Made by a program: the position numbers and the translations under genes. The notes beneath the pieces were generated by a model, which searched no databases, was not told the DNA's origin, and saw nothing but the letters and a program-made list of their open reading frames with translations. A DNA stretch of 64,000 nt from Fusarium oxysporum f. sp. lycopersici 4287 (lineage: Eukaryota > Ascomycota > Sordariomycetes > Hypocreales > Nectriaceae), in assembly GCF_000149955.1 (NCBI RefSeq), contig NC_030987.1, forward strand, positions 2,261,236 to 2,325,235. The letters run 5' to 3'. Below, in pieces: positions 1 through 12,297 of the stretch (positions within the stretch are counted from its first letter, which is position 1; each line of letters begins with the position of its first letter).

Positions 1-853
1 TGGGAACTGTGTTTAAAACAGCGGGAGTAATTTGAATATATTATTTACTAGACCATAATACCTGTGAGCCCGTACATCGAAGCTTGTATCTACCAGGCAA
101 TGAATCGATCACTGGGTCAAAGTACTTCTTCGACCGATGCATAACCTCGAACCCCGTCACTCGCCAGGTTTCAAATATCTAATCTTATAGTAATAACCAT
201 ATGCGTGTTTTGGATGCCGACTTGCCATTACTATCGAGTCACTTACCTTGGTCGGAGATGGTTCTCCGAATCGTGGTCAGAGGAGTTTGGAACCATCTCG
301 CAACATCCAAGGGGTTCTGACCTGCGCACTAGGATTCATAATTGCTGATGCTTTGCCTTCGGAGTTGAATCGGCATCTTGATTATAAACCCCGAGAGCAT
401 AGCAACCGGGCCGGTCTTCAAATGAATAATTACGCTCGAATATAGCGTTTAGAAAGAGCTGACAAAGAGCTTAAACCTAGAGGTTTGAGTCTGCAGTGTT
501 GGCGATATATCATGTGAAATTGTGAACAGCTGACTGTTGAAGTCTGAGTCGAGCATCTAGGGTAAGCTACTGAAAACCATCAAGTAACGTGTGTTAGTGA
601 GCCTCGGCAAGCTGACACAAGACTGCTTAATTGAAAGTACCTCCGGGAATATCGGTAGCCTTCGGGTCACGGATGGAATACCAGTACCGGGAACCAATTC
701 TAAACCCGGCCCACACTATCGTCACTTGAATACCGGATTCGCAACTCCCCTCCATGATTAACTCTCTCATATTACAAACTTATTTCCGTAAACTCACCAG
801 CGACCGATCGCAAACGAAACCGCCTCGATTCTTGCGACATATATGCGATCAAA
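1..853. other. Intergenic, upstream of AFG1-like gene
   Basis: I see no convincing gene here. The only open frame of note (248-445) is short, has no recognisable family features and lies in the presumed promoter/leader of the AFG1-like gene. The last 100 bases probably contain the transcription start of that gene. Confidence 0.6.
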
Positions 854-2576
854 ATGCGCGGCGCGCTGAGGTGTAGTGCCACTGTTCGCCATCCTCGATT
901 GTTACGGCCATTGGCGGATGGCGGCAGATTTGCGAGGACGCTTCGGACGAGCGCAACACCGCAGGCCTTGAGAACAGGCTTATATTACCGGCAATCACAG
1001 CAAGCCCTTACGATCCAAGGCGCCAACCTATCGACGTCATGTTTAAATCGATCGCGATCGATGGCAACAGTAGTCGATGCTGAACCTGTACACGGCGGAG
1101 GTCCAATTCCAGAGTATGACAGAAGAGTACAGGCGGGCAGATTGCGAAACGATGAACACCAAAGAGGTGAGGATGTCGGAATCCAGTCAGGAACGTAAGC
1201 AAGTACTGACAAGAGAGAAGGGATCATACAGAATTTTCAAAACTTATATCATGAGTTAGAGAAGTATGACGCCCCGCCTGTCCAGCACCCCAGCATCGAA
1301 TCCCTCAAGCCCTCGAAGAAGTCAATATTCTCGTCGCTTTTCGGCGCAGGCGGCAGCAGGTCGGCTACTGGGGACATCCCTAACAACCTTCCGAGGGGCT
1401 TGTATCTCTATGGTGACGTGGGTTGTGGCAAGACCATGTTGATGGATCTGTTATACGAAACTCTGCCTCCATCTGTCAAGTCAAAAAGTCGAATTCATTT
1501 CAACAACTTCATGCAAGATGTACATAAGCGGCTTCATAGATTCAAAATGGAGCATGGAAACGACATTGACGGGGTACCATATATCGCGGCCGACATTGCT
1601 CAGCAGGCAAATGTGCTCTGTTTCGATGAATTCCAGTGCACAGATGTAGCAGATGCAATGATTTTGAGACGGTGGGTGCACTTTATTACTTCAAACTCGC
1701 TCAATGCTGACCGTATACAGACTGCTTGAATCTCTCATGGCAAACGGTGTGGTCCTGGTAACAACTTCCAACAGACACCCCGACGAGCTGTACAAGAACG
1801 GTGTCCAGCGAGAGTCATTCATCCCCGCCATCGAACTTCTCAAGAATCGCTTGCATGTCATAAATCTCGACTCGCCAACCGATTATCGAAAGATCCCTCG
1901 ACCTCCATCTGGTGTATATCACACGTCACTCGACAGCCATGCGCATGCGCACGCAGAGAAATGGTTTCGGTTCCTCGGCGATCCTGAACAGCCTGAACCT
2001 CGACCCGAAACGCAAAAGGTCTGGGGTCGTGAGATTTATGTTCCTCGAGTCAGCGGACGAGCGGCATGGTTCACCTTCGACGAATTGATTCGACAACCAA
2101 AATCTGCCGCCGATTTCATTGAGCTGGTTCGGGCTTACGAGGCATTCATTGTAACCGATATTCCCGCAATGACTCACCAGCAGCGAGATCTCGCGCGTCG
2201 CTTCATCACATTCATCGATGTCGTGTATGAGGGCAACGCCAAGCTTGTCCTTACCACAGAAAAGCCCCTCTCAGAACTCTTTGTCTCCCGAGATGAGATC
2301 GCTGAAAGCCTCATGAATCAGGGCGTGAAGCACGAGCACGCGGAGGATGCTGCTGCCAACCATGACCTGGTACACAGCGTTGACAAGCTCAAAGACTCAA
2401 ATCTCTTTGCTAGTTCTGAGGAAGCATTCGCATTTGCTCGTGCGCTAAGTCGACTGCGGCATATGGAGAGTAAAGAATGGGTAGAAAGGGGAATGGGTCT
2501 TGAAGCTCAAGGCGGAAAGTTGGATAAGGATAACTGGATCAAGGCGAGAAGTCGACAGATGGAAGATTCCATGTGA
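854..2576 (+). CDS. AFG1: AFG1/LACE1-like mitochondrial AAA ATPase
   Basis: Three exons are read: 854-1166, 1221-1671 and 1721-2576, giving about 539 aa. Both introns have GT...AG ends and CTGAC branch sites, and the joins keep the frame. The protein has an Arg-rich, acid-poor N-terminus (about 60 residues) that looks like a mitochondrial presequence. It then shows the Walker A motif GDVGCGKT at about residue 169 and the Walker B stretch VLCFDEFQ at about 236. A sensor-type segment VLVTTSNRHPDELYKNG follows, characteristic of the AFG1/ZapE family. By family knowledge, it helps handle or degrade mitochondrially encoded respiratory subunits in the inner membrane. The C-terminal third (about 300-540) is longer than the yeast core and carries the FTFDELI and ARRFITFIDVVYE segments typical of the family. 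It stands alone, with large gaps on both sides. Confidence 0.93.
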
Positions 2577-5500
2577 AGAGGAAGAGGAAGAGGCGAAGCT
2601 GGATTGTGGGAGATGCATTATATACCCGGAGCATTGACTCAACATAGCGAGCGTTTGCCTGGTCTTGTACTTATAACTGTATGATGACGCCTGTTGAACC
2701 GAGCAGTTTGGATTCACACATGAGCATGTTTGCCTTCTATATATAGAGATATATGATGATGCCTGAATAGAAAATTCCGCGGAAGGTTATTGGTGTTTTT
2801 ATCGCTTCCTATGGTGACTCCCCAAAGCGAGATCGCCATGTCGGACGTCGCGGCTTGAGAACTCATCGGCTGAAATGGGTAGAGTTCAAGAACATATTTA
2901 GGAAGCTCAACGGCGTACTCATGAGCGAATCGTAACTTGACTAACTTGGAAGTGTTTCGGTAACTCGCCTCATGAATTGGGGATCCAGTTATCCATTACC
3001 TTACTCGGTGGTGTGATTCCACCTTAAACAGATGTGTTGAGGAGGCCACTTCGAGCTTCGACTGATGATTGCAGAGATTCCCCTCCCTTAGGTGTTACGC
3101 TCCTATAGGGAATGCAGTTTTAATGGTCTGCAACGAATCTCAGGCCCTTGTGATGTTAAAAGTGTTCAAGGGACAAACGGAACCCCCATTAACACTGAGA
3201 CAAATTCAAAGCCATGCAGGAATGTCATGTCTCAGACAATGGTGATCATAATCCCTGAAAATCAATTGTCTCTGACCAGCCACACTTACAATTTTGAGTA
3301 ACGATAGAAAGGACGAAAACAGGCTATCCTGCGAAATTTCAACCTTCTCAGAGGTAGCCAGCACTGTTATCAGCAGGTGATCGATACACCAAGGATCTCG
3401 AAACAGAGCCGAAATGACTCTTATGGCTTTTACTTAGCCAGTATCTACTCTCTACGGAGTCCTTGTGAATTTGATTAGATACCCAGGAACCCAGTGAGGT
3501 ATCACAGGGAAAGCCTTGTCTCATCGACTGCGGAGCACCGGCGCCTGTAGCTGAAGCTGGGGAAAAGCGTCGAGTAAATTTAAACAACAGGCCATATCCA
3601 CAACAACAATGGATCTGACATCGATATCATTTGTTTGCCAACCGAGACAGAGGGACCGAGGCTGAACATGAAACAGTGACGTTGTTACGATGTGACTAAA
3701 GATTAATTAAAATCCCTGTATTTGGAGATTGAAAATGCTCATTCTAGACCAGATTGTGAACCATTTTGTGTTTTTATGCAATGATGCTGTGCAAGGCATA
3801 TTTGCCAAACTTCGCTAATCATTTCGAGAATCGATTGCTGCACGAAATGCTTTCTCATCTCGGCATGACAAGGGTGGGTTCCAATCGATGGATGGATGGA
3901 CACATTGAAAGAGCACAGATCAAGCACAGACTCGACTCCATCTGTCGTTTCAACCCATATAAAGTCAATGCGTCAGTTAAGCGGTCAAAGTGGCGCAAAC
4001 AAAGGAGGAGTTTGTTTCTTCTGATCTCGCGGAAATGGGCAGTCGAATCAATGGAATCAGCATAATTGCTAGTGAGAGCCCTAGATTCAATATCCTGCCG
4101 AAGAAATTGAGCCACTCATTCAAATAGGACGAAAAAGACCTCACTGATTCCTATTATCGAATCAAAGCTTTTGGTGGGATCATTTGTTAGTTGGCCGAGA
4201 TGTAAACACAGCACTGTATGTGCAAATATGGATGGATTTTCTCTTCTTGTATCGCTTCAACAGACACGGTAAGCAGCTAAGGGCAGGAAGCCGATCACAA
4301 AATGAAAACGTTGACCGAAGGCAAATTCGATAGACTAACATTCTTAAGTGAATCGGTCGATATTCGTTGTTGGATCCATGGAAAAGGAGAGGATGAGAGT
4401 GTGAGTGGGTGTGGGATAATCTTAATGAAATCGGACTATTCTCTAATTTGGATTGGAAGACACTGGAGCTGGGAGCTGTTGCAGCCACGCTGCACAGGGG
4501 TCGATTGGATAAAGCCATTACGGATTGGCCGGCGCCTCAACGGTTCCTGGCTAAACAGATTCAGCGGGTCTGCGCCAACCAATCATACGACTTATGTACC
4601 TGACGCCTGGCGTCAGTGGCCCAAGCCACCCCTGATACTTGACCCCCGCCAACGCGCTATCCCTGGCTATTGTGAACCTCCTCAGTCCTCACAAATCAGC
4701 AAGGATCGGCCTTGAAGACTCCCACCTCGGTTCTTCTCTTCTCGGCAAATCATAAGTCACTCGGTTTCCTTGGCCGCATGCTTCTCTGCTGATCATCATT
4801 AATGCACGGCGCCTCATGAATAAAATGAGTGGGAATCAGGACCCTGTCTCATCCGTTAGTGGGCCTGATAGCAGTCACTGTCGTGATGGTCATGGTGATA
4901 CGGGCGACACAACTGAGATGGCTGCACAAGTGGCAGGTTAAATTTGGAATACGATATGCCTAATCTAGTGTCGTGTGATGTACCATGATGTGTATCTTGC
5001 AATGTAGCTTTATGCAAGCTCATCTACGTACCTTATTTTGTGTGGCGCATGTCTGTTCAACAACTCACAAATGGAGGCAATTGTCATTCTACCGAGGACT
5101 AAGGACAATCTGACTTGTACCACCGTGTACTGTAAAGCCGGTCAAAGATGAAACATCAAATAAAATTGGCCTATCTTGAGACTGAACATCGCACAGAGAA
5201 TACCACAAAGTACATGGCCAGAGCCCTGTCACTGCCAGGTTCAGCTCTGCTACCCGCTAGGATTACTTTAGCTTGGGGGCTCGGTTGGCCCTATCAAACA
5301 TTAGTAGGTCCTGGAATTCAATGGGAAGTCCGGGGACCTTGCTCGGTAACCTTGTATTTGGCAAGTGCCTCCACTGAGCTGCTCCTGGCCCTTCCCCATC
5401 TCCTCATCTCACGACCATATCCTCGTCCAGGGCCTCTTCCGCCCACTGTCTTTTCTTCTCTCCACCACCATTCTTTTACACTCTTTCAACCTTGAAATCG

Positions 5501-6033
5501 TTCACTCGTTTTCAGAACTGTTTCTTTGCACGGTCACCTTGCTTTGGCTATTCCCCGTGTTGAGTTCAGTTTGTCCATTCGTTTCAACCCCTGGCGCGTT
5601 TTTGCAAGACTGCTGCCGTGCGCTGTTTGTTTATCAGAGCGATATTCATATCCATCGCTTTCTTTCAACATTTAACTCTGGTTTGGCAGCTGGTCCAACA
5701 ACATCCATATTTCACGTTGTAACTAGCAGTTGAACTTGCGAATTCACATCACCCTCGTTACCGACACACTCCCCCCACCGTTCTCGTCTGAGACATCGCC
5801 GCCGCCGCCCGTATAAGGACATCAGTCTCGAGACCCCTAAGGGACACATTCTTTATTCCCGCCCTCTATTGCAACGCCCTTCATTCCAGTCGACCTGACA
5901 ACCAGCCCCGCCAATTTTGTCTTCCACGACGATATATTTCACCAAAACGACAGACTTCGAATTGTGATCTTTGCGCGATCTCGTCATCTGAATTTGTTGC
6001 CGCAATACCTAATCCCCCGAAACTCCAGCAAAC
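2577..6033. other. 3.5-kb intergenic and leader region
   Basis: No gene is recognised. The ORFs at 3092, 3766, 4302 and 5148 have no family resemblance and show no coding-like pattern. The last kilobase (about 5350-6033) is pyrimidine-rich (many CTC/TTC runs), as expected of a fungal promoter and 5' leader, and probably belongs to the SH3-domain gene. Confidence 0.5.
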
Positions 6034-8416
6034 ATGCATCTCCGGCATCTGCAAGTACACCGGAGGGCCGACGGGCTTTTTGGGTTTGGTAACATTGCTC
6101 ATGAGATCGACGTCTCATCCGACGGCTCAAAGCGCCATGTACAAAAGAGACAACCACGTAAGTTTTGCATTTCTTCGAGTACACCAAATTGGCCTCCCGA
6201 ATTGCGATATCAGTTTTGACCAGTGAATTGTGTACCAACTAACACAATCGTAGAAGAAATAAGGACTGTCTTCAAGACAATGGAAGCTACTTTCGAAGGG
6301 AAGATTGGTGGCTACAAAACAGTAGGCCATGAGCCTAAACCAACGGGCTCCTCAAATGACGACGACGAGAGAGACTCGAAGAAGGAGGCCGAAGAAAAGA
6401 AGAAGGAAGAGGCTGAAGAGAAAAAGAAGGAAGCCGAAGAAGCTAAGGAAAAGGCAAAAGAACAGGCGGAGAAGGAGGAAGAAGCAGCGAAGAAAAAGGC
6501 TGCCGAAGACAAGGCGAAACAGGAAAAGGCGGAGGAAGAGAAGGCAAAGGCAGAAGAGGCTGCCAAGAAGAAGGCTGCCGAGGATGCCAAGTCTCGCAGC
6601 AAATCCGAGGATGACGATGCGAAGGAGAGCTCAACAGCTAAACCGACCAGAACTCGCGCCCAAATTACCACTAGTAACGACCCATCGAGCGTCCCCTCCG
6701 TTATTAGCGATCCCACTGGCAGTCAATCTATCGAATCCATTCTCGCCAAAGCCACCGGCTCAGCTTCTGCTTCCACAACCATCGATGAAGTTGCCGACAT
6801 GTCTGGAGCCTCAAGTCTACCTAGCTCCAGCTCCAGTGCTGCGCCAGAAGCTAGTGGTGGTACCAGCGCAGGAACCAAGGCTGGAATCGCGTTTGGTGTT
6901 CTTGGCGGATTACTTGCCATGGGCTTGCTTGTCTACTTTATCTTCACTAAACGCCGAAAGCAGGCTGAGATGGAAAGACTCGAGAATGATGATGATGAGA
7001 AGCTTCATGGCCCGATGGCTGGTAACGGTGGCCCTCCTATGGTTGCCGCAGCTGCTGTGCGTCGTTCTATGTCTCCCGAGCCCATTGAAACTGCCTCTAT
7101 CCGCACTGATGCAAAGGCTCCCCGTGTTAGTCTCCGACCCGTCACCCAATTCCTTCCCAACTGGAACGGCCTTGAAAAGGAGAAGCGTGCGAGCAAAGGT
7201 GCAGGTTTAGCTCTTGCTGTACCCGCTGCCGCTTCTTCGCCTGCTACTGGTCCCTTGTCTCCTCGAGCCGTTGGAGGCAGTGCCTGGGAGCGTCCAACAA
7301 CAGCTCAAAGCGTCGATCCTGCTAACCCCTTCGGCACACAGGCCGAGCGTGTTCCATCTCCCGTTCAGGAAGAGACTGCTTCTGCGCTGAGGGCTTCTCC
7401 CAGCCCCATGTCGGAAAAATCGACCATGGCTGTTGCTGCCGCCATCGCTCCAGTCTCACCTCAATCACCTTCTTCTCCCCAGGGACCCCTCACCGCCAAT
7501 GGACCTGCAGTTGCCGCTATTGTCGCTCGTAAGACTTCGATTCGCAAGGCTGGAGGCCCTCAGCAACTTGACCTGACCCTTCCGAATGCCCCTATGGCAG
7601 CTGTTCCCGCTAGTCCCGCTGGTACTGAGTACAGTAGCTCTTCCGCTCCTTCTGGAGGTCCCGACAGTCCTTCTGCAGGCGCTGCGGCCATTGCTGCTGC
7701 TGGTGGACCCGCAAATTCGGCCGTTCACCGCGTGCAGCTTGACTTCAAGCCCACTATGGACGATGAATTGGAACTCAGAGCTGGTGACCTTGTGCGACTC
7801 CTTCACGAGTACGATGATGGCTGGGTAAGTTTATACAATCCAATTCACGCTTCAGCCCAATCTAACTTTTCTCCAGGCTCTCTGCATCCGACTTGACCGT
7901 TCTCGACAGGGTGTTGTTCCTCGAACCTGCCTGTCAACTCGTCCTGTGAAGCCCCGCCCTGCTCAAGGCGGCCCTCGCCCAGGCCCTCCTGTTAAAGCTG
8001 GTGGGCCTCCCCGAGGACCTGGACCTAATCAACCTCAAGGACAACGACCTATGACCCCTCAAGGAAACTTTGGTCAAGCTCGACCTGCCTCACCTGCCGG
8101 TCCTAATCCTAATGGCGGTCGTCCTCAATCACCAATGGGACCTCCCGGCCGTCCTCAAGGACGTCCGATGAGCCCAGGACCTCGAGCGCAGTCACCCGGT
8201 CCCCGTACTGGACCGCCCAGTGGCGGATCCATGAGTCCTGGACCTCGTTCTCAGTCACCTGGGCCTGCTGGTGGCCGTTCACAAAGCCCGAGCGGGATGA
8301 ACCGAAGACATAACCCCCCTGGACCCAGCCCCATGAATCCTTCCCAAGATCCTCGCTCGGGGCCATCTTCTTCGGGGTCTCTTAGCAGGAAACCCGTACC
8401 TGGCCAGGCGTATTGA
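6034..8416 (+). CDS. Single-pass membrane protein with cytoplasmic SH3 domain
   Basis: Exons 6034-6157, 6254-7824 and 7877-8416 give about 744 aa. Order of parts: a short N-terminus without a clear signal peptide; a Lys/Glu/Ala-rich coiled-coil tract (about residues 84-157); a Ser/Thr-rich segment; one membrane span at about 251-272 (AGIAFGVLGGLLAMGLLVYF) followed by the stop-transfer KRRKQ; a long Ala/Pro/Ser-rich region; and an SH3 domain at about 530-590. The SH3 is recognised by ALDF-like VQLDFKP, DELELRAGD, the DDGWALC Trp motif and GVVPRTCL, and it is split by the second intron after the Trp codon. The tail is Pro/Gly-rich with repeated SPGPR units. The architecture recalls yeast Fus1 (membrane span plus SH3), but orthology is not shown. 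A role in cell-surface signalling or polarity is inferred. Confidence 0.85.
6379..6600 (+). repeat. Lys/Glu/Ala codon-rich low-complexity tract
   Basis: This is a purine-rich run of GAA/GAG/AAG/AAA/GCC codons inside the SH3 membrane-protein gene. It encodes a charged, probably helical coiled coil of about 75 residues. Long open frames on other frames and the opposite strand here are by-products of the biased composition. Confidence 0.8.
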
Positions 8417-9355
8417 GCGGCTTACAGCCGTTGATGGTCCTGTATGAAACAGTATTAAAAGGAACGGCGTTCTGCGGTACCATGGAGAGACCCTGAGCAT
8501 TATGGTCTGCTCACGCTTCTTTACTCTTCTGGTGGATGATTTAAATTACTTTCGAACTTCTTGTCACTCACTTGACCAATTGTTTTCTCTTTATGTGGCT
8601 ACTTTCGAGCTACTTTTTCTTGTTTCACGTTCATATAAACTTCATATATCTCAGGCGGTCGTTAACCCGTCATTGTGTCATGGCATGTCATTTACGCTCA
8701 TGTCAGGGTGACCTTGCGAGTGGCTATCTCAGTCATTTAGTTTGAAGGGAGACGTGTATACAGGTTACGACGTCTTGCTGCGAGATCTTCTCCTCTGATG
8801 GAAGGAGCTGCGCTAGTCGCTAATGTGTATCTACGTTTGCGTTTGTTCTTTTCGAATATTACTCCTTCCTCTGTGGCTGGTTCAAGGTCGTTGGATGGAG
8901 AGAAGAAAGGGAGCTTGCTTGGTAGCATGTCGCCATCAGCAGCTAGGAATTAAAGACTTGAGACGAAAGATAGGAAATGAAATTATTCCTCGATGACTTA
9001 CTTCCATTAGTCCTGTGTACCTATCCATGCTCTATGTGTGTCTATTGTGTGACGTCTTTGGCCTTTGCATTCGCATCTCTTACGGAGCATATAACACGTG
9101 CTGAATAGCCATTATTTTAGTAACCTAGGCTTTTCTATCGAATTGTCCGCAAGACAGTAAATCCTGTACCTGAACGAAATTGACAGCCACAAACCAACGA
9201 TGAAGTTTCCCCATTCTTTTCCCTCCTGTAGAGGAATGAAGAAGCAAAGCCAAGTAGTCCGAAATATCCTTTTCAAATCCTGAACGTCCTGACATGCCTA
9301 ATCCTAACGCCTCGCTTCCGTCTCAGTCCAGTGCCACATGTAGGCCTTCTCCTGT
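8417..9355. other. Convergent 3' region between SH3 and BTB genes
   Basis: This gap separates two convergent genes and should hold both 3' UTRs and polyadenylation signals. Small ORFs such as 8502-8711 show no family features. I see no RNA gene. Confidence 0.5.
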
Positions 9356-10675
9356 TTACAAGCGCATGGCCACACGAGAGACCAACGCTGCAGGAAAGTC
9401 ACCTCCCTTACGTAGTAGCTCTTTAACTTCTGGGGTATCCCGAATGTACTCAATGAAGCACACAAAGTACTCCACAATAATCTCTCGTGCAATGTCATCC
9501 TCCACAGTATTTTCGAATAGCTCCTGCGCGAGGGCCACAATGTCGGGAACATGGTATTGGTAGAAGTAAAAGTAGTAGAGTATACAATGGAGGCGGCAGA
9601 TGGAGAGACGGCGGAGATCTTCAACACCATACTTATCCGCCAGGATGTAGAGACGTGCGTGGCTGAGGAAGACAGGCAGATATGAGTATTTGCCTTCTTG
9701 TGTGTTCTGCAAACTAGTCACGGCCGGAGCGCCGCCGTGAATCATGGATGAGTTGTAAGGAGGACGGGCAAAGTTTCTCATTGCTTCAAACCGCTTTCCT
9801 ATTGGGGTTGTTACGTCAAGCATATAACTTTGATCCGGACACCTGCGTTTGCGTCTTGATAACCCACCGTCTTCAGCCAACTGTAGAACTCCATTTTGTT
9901 GGTCGTTGTTGGACTGATAACTCTGTATAAACTCGCCAACGGCGGCTGGCAGCTTCCACTCGCAATATTCATAGGTGTAGGTGTAGGTGAAAGGGGGTCG
10001 ATTACCGCCATTGCGTGTCGGCATGTGGTCTACAGTGGTGGAAGCCTCAGATGAACTTGCCTCGTCACCCGCAGGGCTGTGGTGTCCGGTTGGAGTGCCT
10101 TCAGAAGAGTCATCATCGTCGTCAAGGTCCTCGTCTTCATCAGAATCATTGTCGTCACGTATTTCCTCCGAATCCGAGCTGGTGCTGCGAGAGTCATCTG
10201 AGTCCTGCCCAGACGAGGATGCATAGCCATTCCCATCATGAGTATATGATTTGAGTGGCGAGTGGTTGCCCTCAGTGTCCAGTTCTGGTGCCGGGATAAG
10301 AACAGGTTGTGCTTCACTGTAGTCACCAGAGTAGGCGAATTTGGCGAAGCGCACAAAAGTGTCGACATCTAGGTCTGCCCATACGACGCGACCTTCTCGA
10401 GCTTCTCTCATATTTCCATTTACCAGGGCGTTTAGGACTGGCGATTGTCGGCCGATGAGTTCCTTGTGTACGTGGAACTCCTTGGCCTCTGGCCCGACAA
10501 CGAAGAGAAAGGGCTTGGAAGCGAGAGATCTGGTGTAAGAGTCAGCATGCTTGGAAAGATCAAACAGAATCATCAAAGCATCATATTTAAAGTCGATAGA
10601 AATACATGCTAATACACACTCTTCGAAGTTGGCACTGACTGCTGGAACGGCAGCGCCAGATCGCGAAGCAGACAT
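9356..10675 (-). CDS. BTB/POZ domain protein
   Basis: A single 439-aa exon. Residues about 50-125 form a BTB/POZ domain: FLFVVGPEAKEFHVHKELI, then SPVLNALVNG and the VWADLDVDTFVRFAKFAYSGDY segment, which matches the fungal BTB pattern of a 'hard-wired' D/H core and a late AY(T/S)GDY strand. A long acidic Asp/Ser-rich linker (about residues 160-215) follows. The C-terminal part contains the LARLYILADKYGVEDLRRLS helix typical of the fungal BTB family, then a BACK-like helical tail. By family knowledge such proteins may act as adaptors, for example for CUL3 ligases, but no partner is visible here. An in-frame spliced variant at the N-terminus was considered and does not keep the frame. It is convergent with the SH3 gene and about 270 bp from the transposon. 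Confidence 0.85.
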   Translation of the reverse strand: MSASRSGAAVPAVSANFEECVLACISIDFKYDALMILFDLSKHADSYTRSLASKPFLFVVGPEAKEFHVHKELIGRQSPVLNALVNGNMREAREGRVVWADLDVDTFVRFAKFAYSGDYSEAQPVLIPAPELDTEGNHSPLKSYTHDGNGYASSSGQDSDDSRSTSSDSEEIRDDNDSDEDEDLDDDDDSSEGTPTGHHSPAGDEASSSEASTTVDHMPTRNGGNRPPFTYTYTYEYCEWKLPAAVGEFIQSYQSNNDQQNGVLQLAEDGGLSRRKRRCPDQSYMLDVTTPIGKRFEAMRNFARPPYNSSMIHGGAPAVTSLQNTQEGKYSYLPVFLSHARLYILADKYGVEDLRRLSICRLHCILYYFYFYQYHVPDIVALAQELFENTVEDDIAREIIVEYFVCFIEYIRDTPEVKELLRKGGDFPAALVSRVAMRL

Positions 10676-10942
10676 GGTGTAAGTGAGAGCCTCCTAGCCG
10701 CTAGTAAATGATCTGCGTTGTGGCTGGTAGAAGCAGGGGTGGAAAGGTAGAAATCAGGGCAAAATAAAGAGAACACAGGAAGTATTTACGCGGATGTCTC
10801 TAAAGTGAGGTTGAATGTGGGAAAAGGGAAGAGAAGATGACAATAACGGATTGAAAGCTGTTGGAAGTACATACCCTGTGCTGTAGCTTCAGCTGCCTGT
10901 CACTGCCAAGGGATCCGTTTGATACGGTACGGTAATGGAGTA

Positions 10943-10975
10943 AAATGTCAGGCCAAAAGTCTGGAATCACCCCGC
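10943..10975 (+). repeat. Left terminal inverted repeat of the Tc1-like element
   Basis: 33 bases beginning just inside TA at 10941-10942. Positions 10952-10975 are an exact inverted match to the right end, while the outermost nine bases match it at only four positions. Confidence 0.85.
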
Positions 10976-11087
10976 ACCCCCAACAGCACCCTCGATCTCA
11001 CCGCCGGACTTCACATTGCAATTGAAATAGAGGGAATTATCGTGATAGCTTCATTTATATATCATTTTAAAGCCCTGAATCAGGAGA

Positions 11088-12226
11088 TCAATACTTTGTA
11101 TACCAACCACGCGCGCGCATACAAGCGCGAAGCCTGTTTTGGGCAGACTTCGTGAGCTTCAAAATCAGGTGGTCCGGCAAGGCCTCCCACGCTTCTTGGA
11201 TCCATTTAATCAGCAATTTCCTGTGAGCCTCGCTTTTGCCTAATTTGATATATTCTGGATGAATCCTTCGTAATTTAGCTTTTAAAGCCTTCCAGATATG
11301 TTCAATTGGGTTTAAATCAGGGGAATGTGCCGGCCAATTAATTGGAATAATTCCGTGTAAAAGCAACCAATCTATTGTAGCTTTGGCGATATGCACACGG
11401 GCGTTGTCTTGCTGAAATAGCTCAAATTCATCGAGGAAAGGGAGGAGACCTTCTGTAAGAGCCTTCCTGTATGACCAGCTGGAATAACCTCCTTTTTTGG
11501 CCGCCGGATCCCTTATCATAGGGATAATATATGACCTATTAGTTCCAGCAATGGCTCCCCAGAACATGACCGACTGACAAGCCTTTCCGTGTGACTGAAT
11601 GTTAACTAGGTCCTTCCTATATCTCTCATTAGGTCGGCGAAAGACCCAGCCGTCGGGGTTGTTCGGTGCATTCTGTACAGTAACTTCGTCACTGAAGCAA
11701 ATCTGTACGGCAAAGTCAGTGGTAATAGCTTCACTTTTAACTGACTTACCTGTATATAATCGTCAAGATGATGGAGCCAAAACTCACAGTGCTTAAGCCT
11801 GGCTTTTGCATCTTCTTCTGATAGTTTAATCCGTCTTTTTGACCGCCATTTACGGCGCCAATAGCTCTGTAGACGTCGTTTTAAGGTACGGATTGAGACA
11901 TCTAAACCAAGCTCAAGAAGAACGTCATTCCAAGTGATCTCACGATGCCGATTAATAAATGAATTAATTCTTACAATCTGCAGCGCCGTAAGTTTCTTAG
12001 GACGCCCTTTTCGTGCCCTAGATTGCAGTATTTCCTCTTCTTCCCAGCGTTTTTTGGTCTTCGATATTGTACCTTGCGTGGTGTTGAAGTTAGCTGCAAC
12101 TGTACGTTGAGATTTGCCGGCCCGTAACTCCGCCATTATTGCAGCTCTTTGGACCGGAGTAAATTCATGATTAAATTGGCGATTTCCGCTTATTTCTGAG
12201 CCGAAAGAGCGCTCTTCAGAAGCCAT
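11088..12226 (-). CDS. Tc1/mariner DD34E transposase, intron-containing
   Basis: Exon 1 is 12226-11750 and exon 2 is 11702-11088, separated by a 47-bp intron (11703-11749) with donor GTAAGT, branch CTGAC and acceptor TACAG. The join gives 363 aa with no stop. The N-terminal third has two helix-turn-helix parts, with RAAIMAELRAGKSQRTVA and a GRPKKLT linker typical of Tc1 proteins. The catalytic triad is visible as D in ICFSDE, D in FQQDNARVH, and E in SPDLNPIEHIW, with 34 residues between the second D and the E, hence DD34E. Full family length and intact triad suggest a functional or recently active enzyme. There is no sign of the C-to-T decay expected from repeat-induced point mutation. This is a sequence-based inference, and no expression evidence is available. 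Confidence 0.92.
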
Positions 12227-12297
12227 TTTTCATCGAGATACTGCGTGTTAAAGTTGATGAGATGGTTGAGCTACCTTGGTGAGAAAGCGGGGGTCGA

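Noticed and set aside
4302..4715. 137-aa plus-strand ORF
   Set aside because: No recognised motif and no supporting context in a long promoter region.
6329..7210. Long Arg/Lys-rich ORF in another frame of the SH3 gene
   Set aside because: It is an effect of the Lys/Glu codon-rich tract. The SH3 frame has recognisable domains and this one does not.
10520..10615. Possible intron in the BTB gene N-terminus
   Set aside because: A branch-like and acceptor-like site exist, but none of the possible donors gives a join that keeps the conserved BTB frame.
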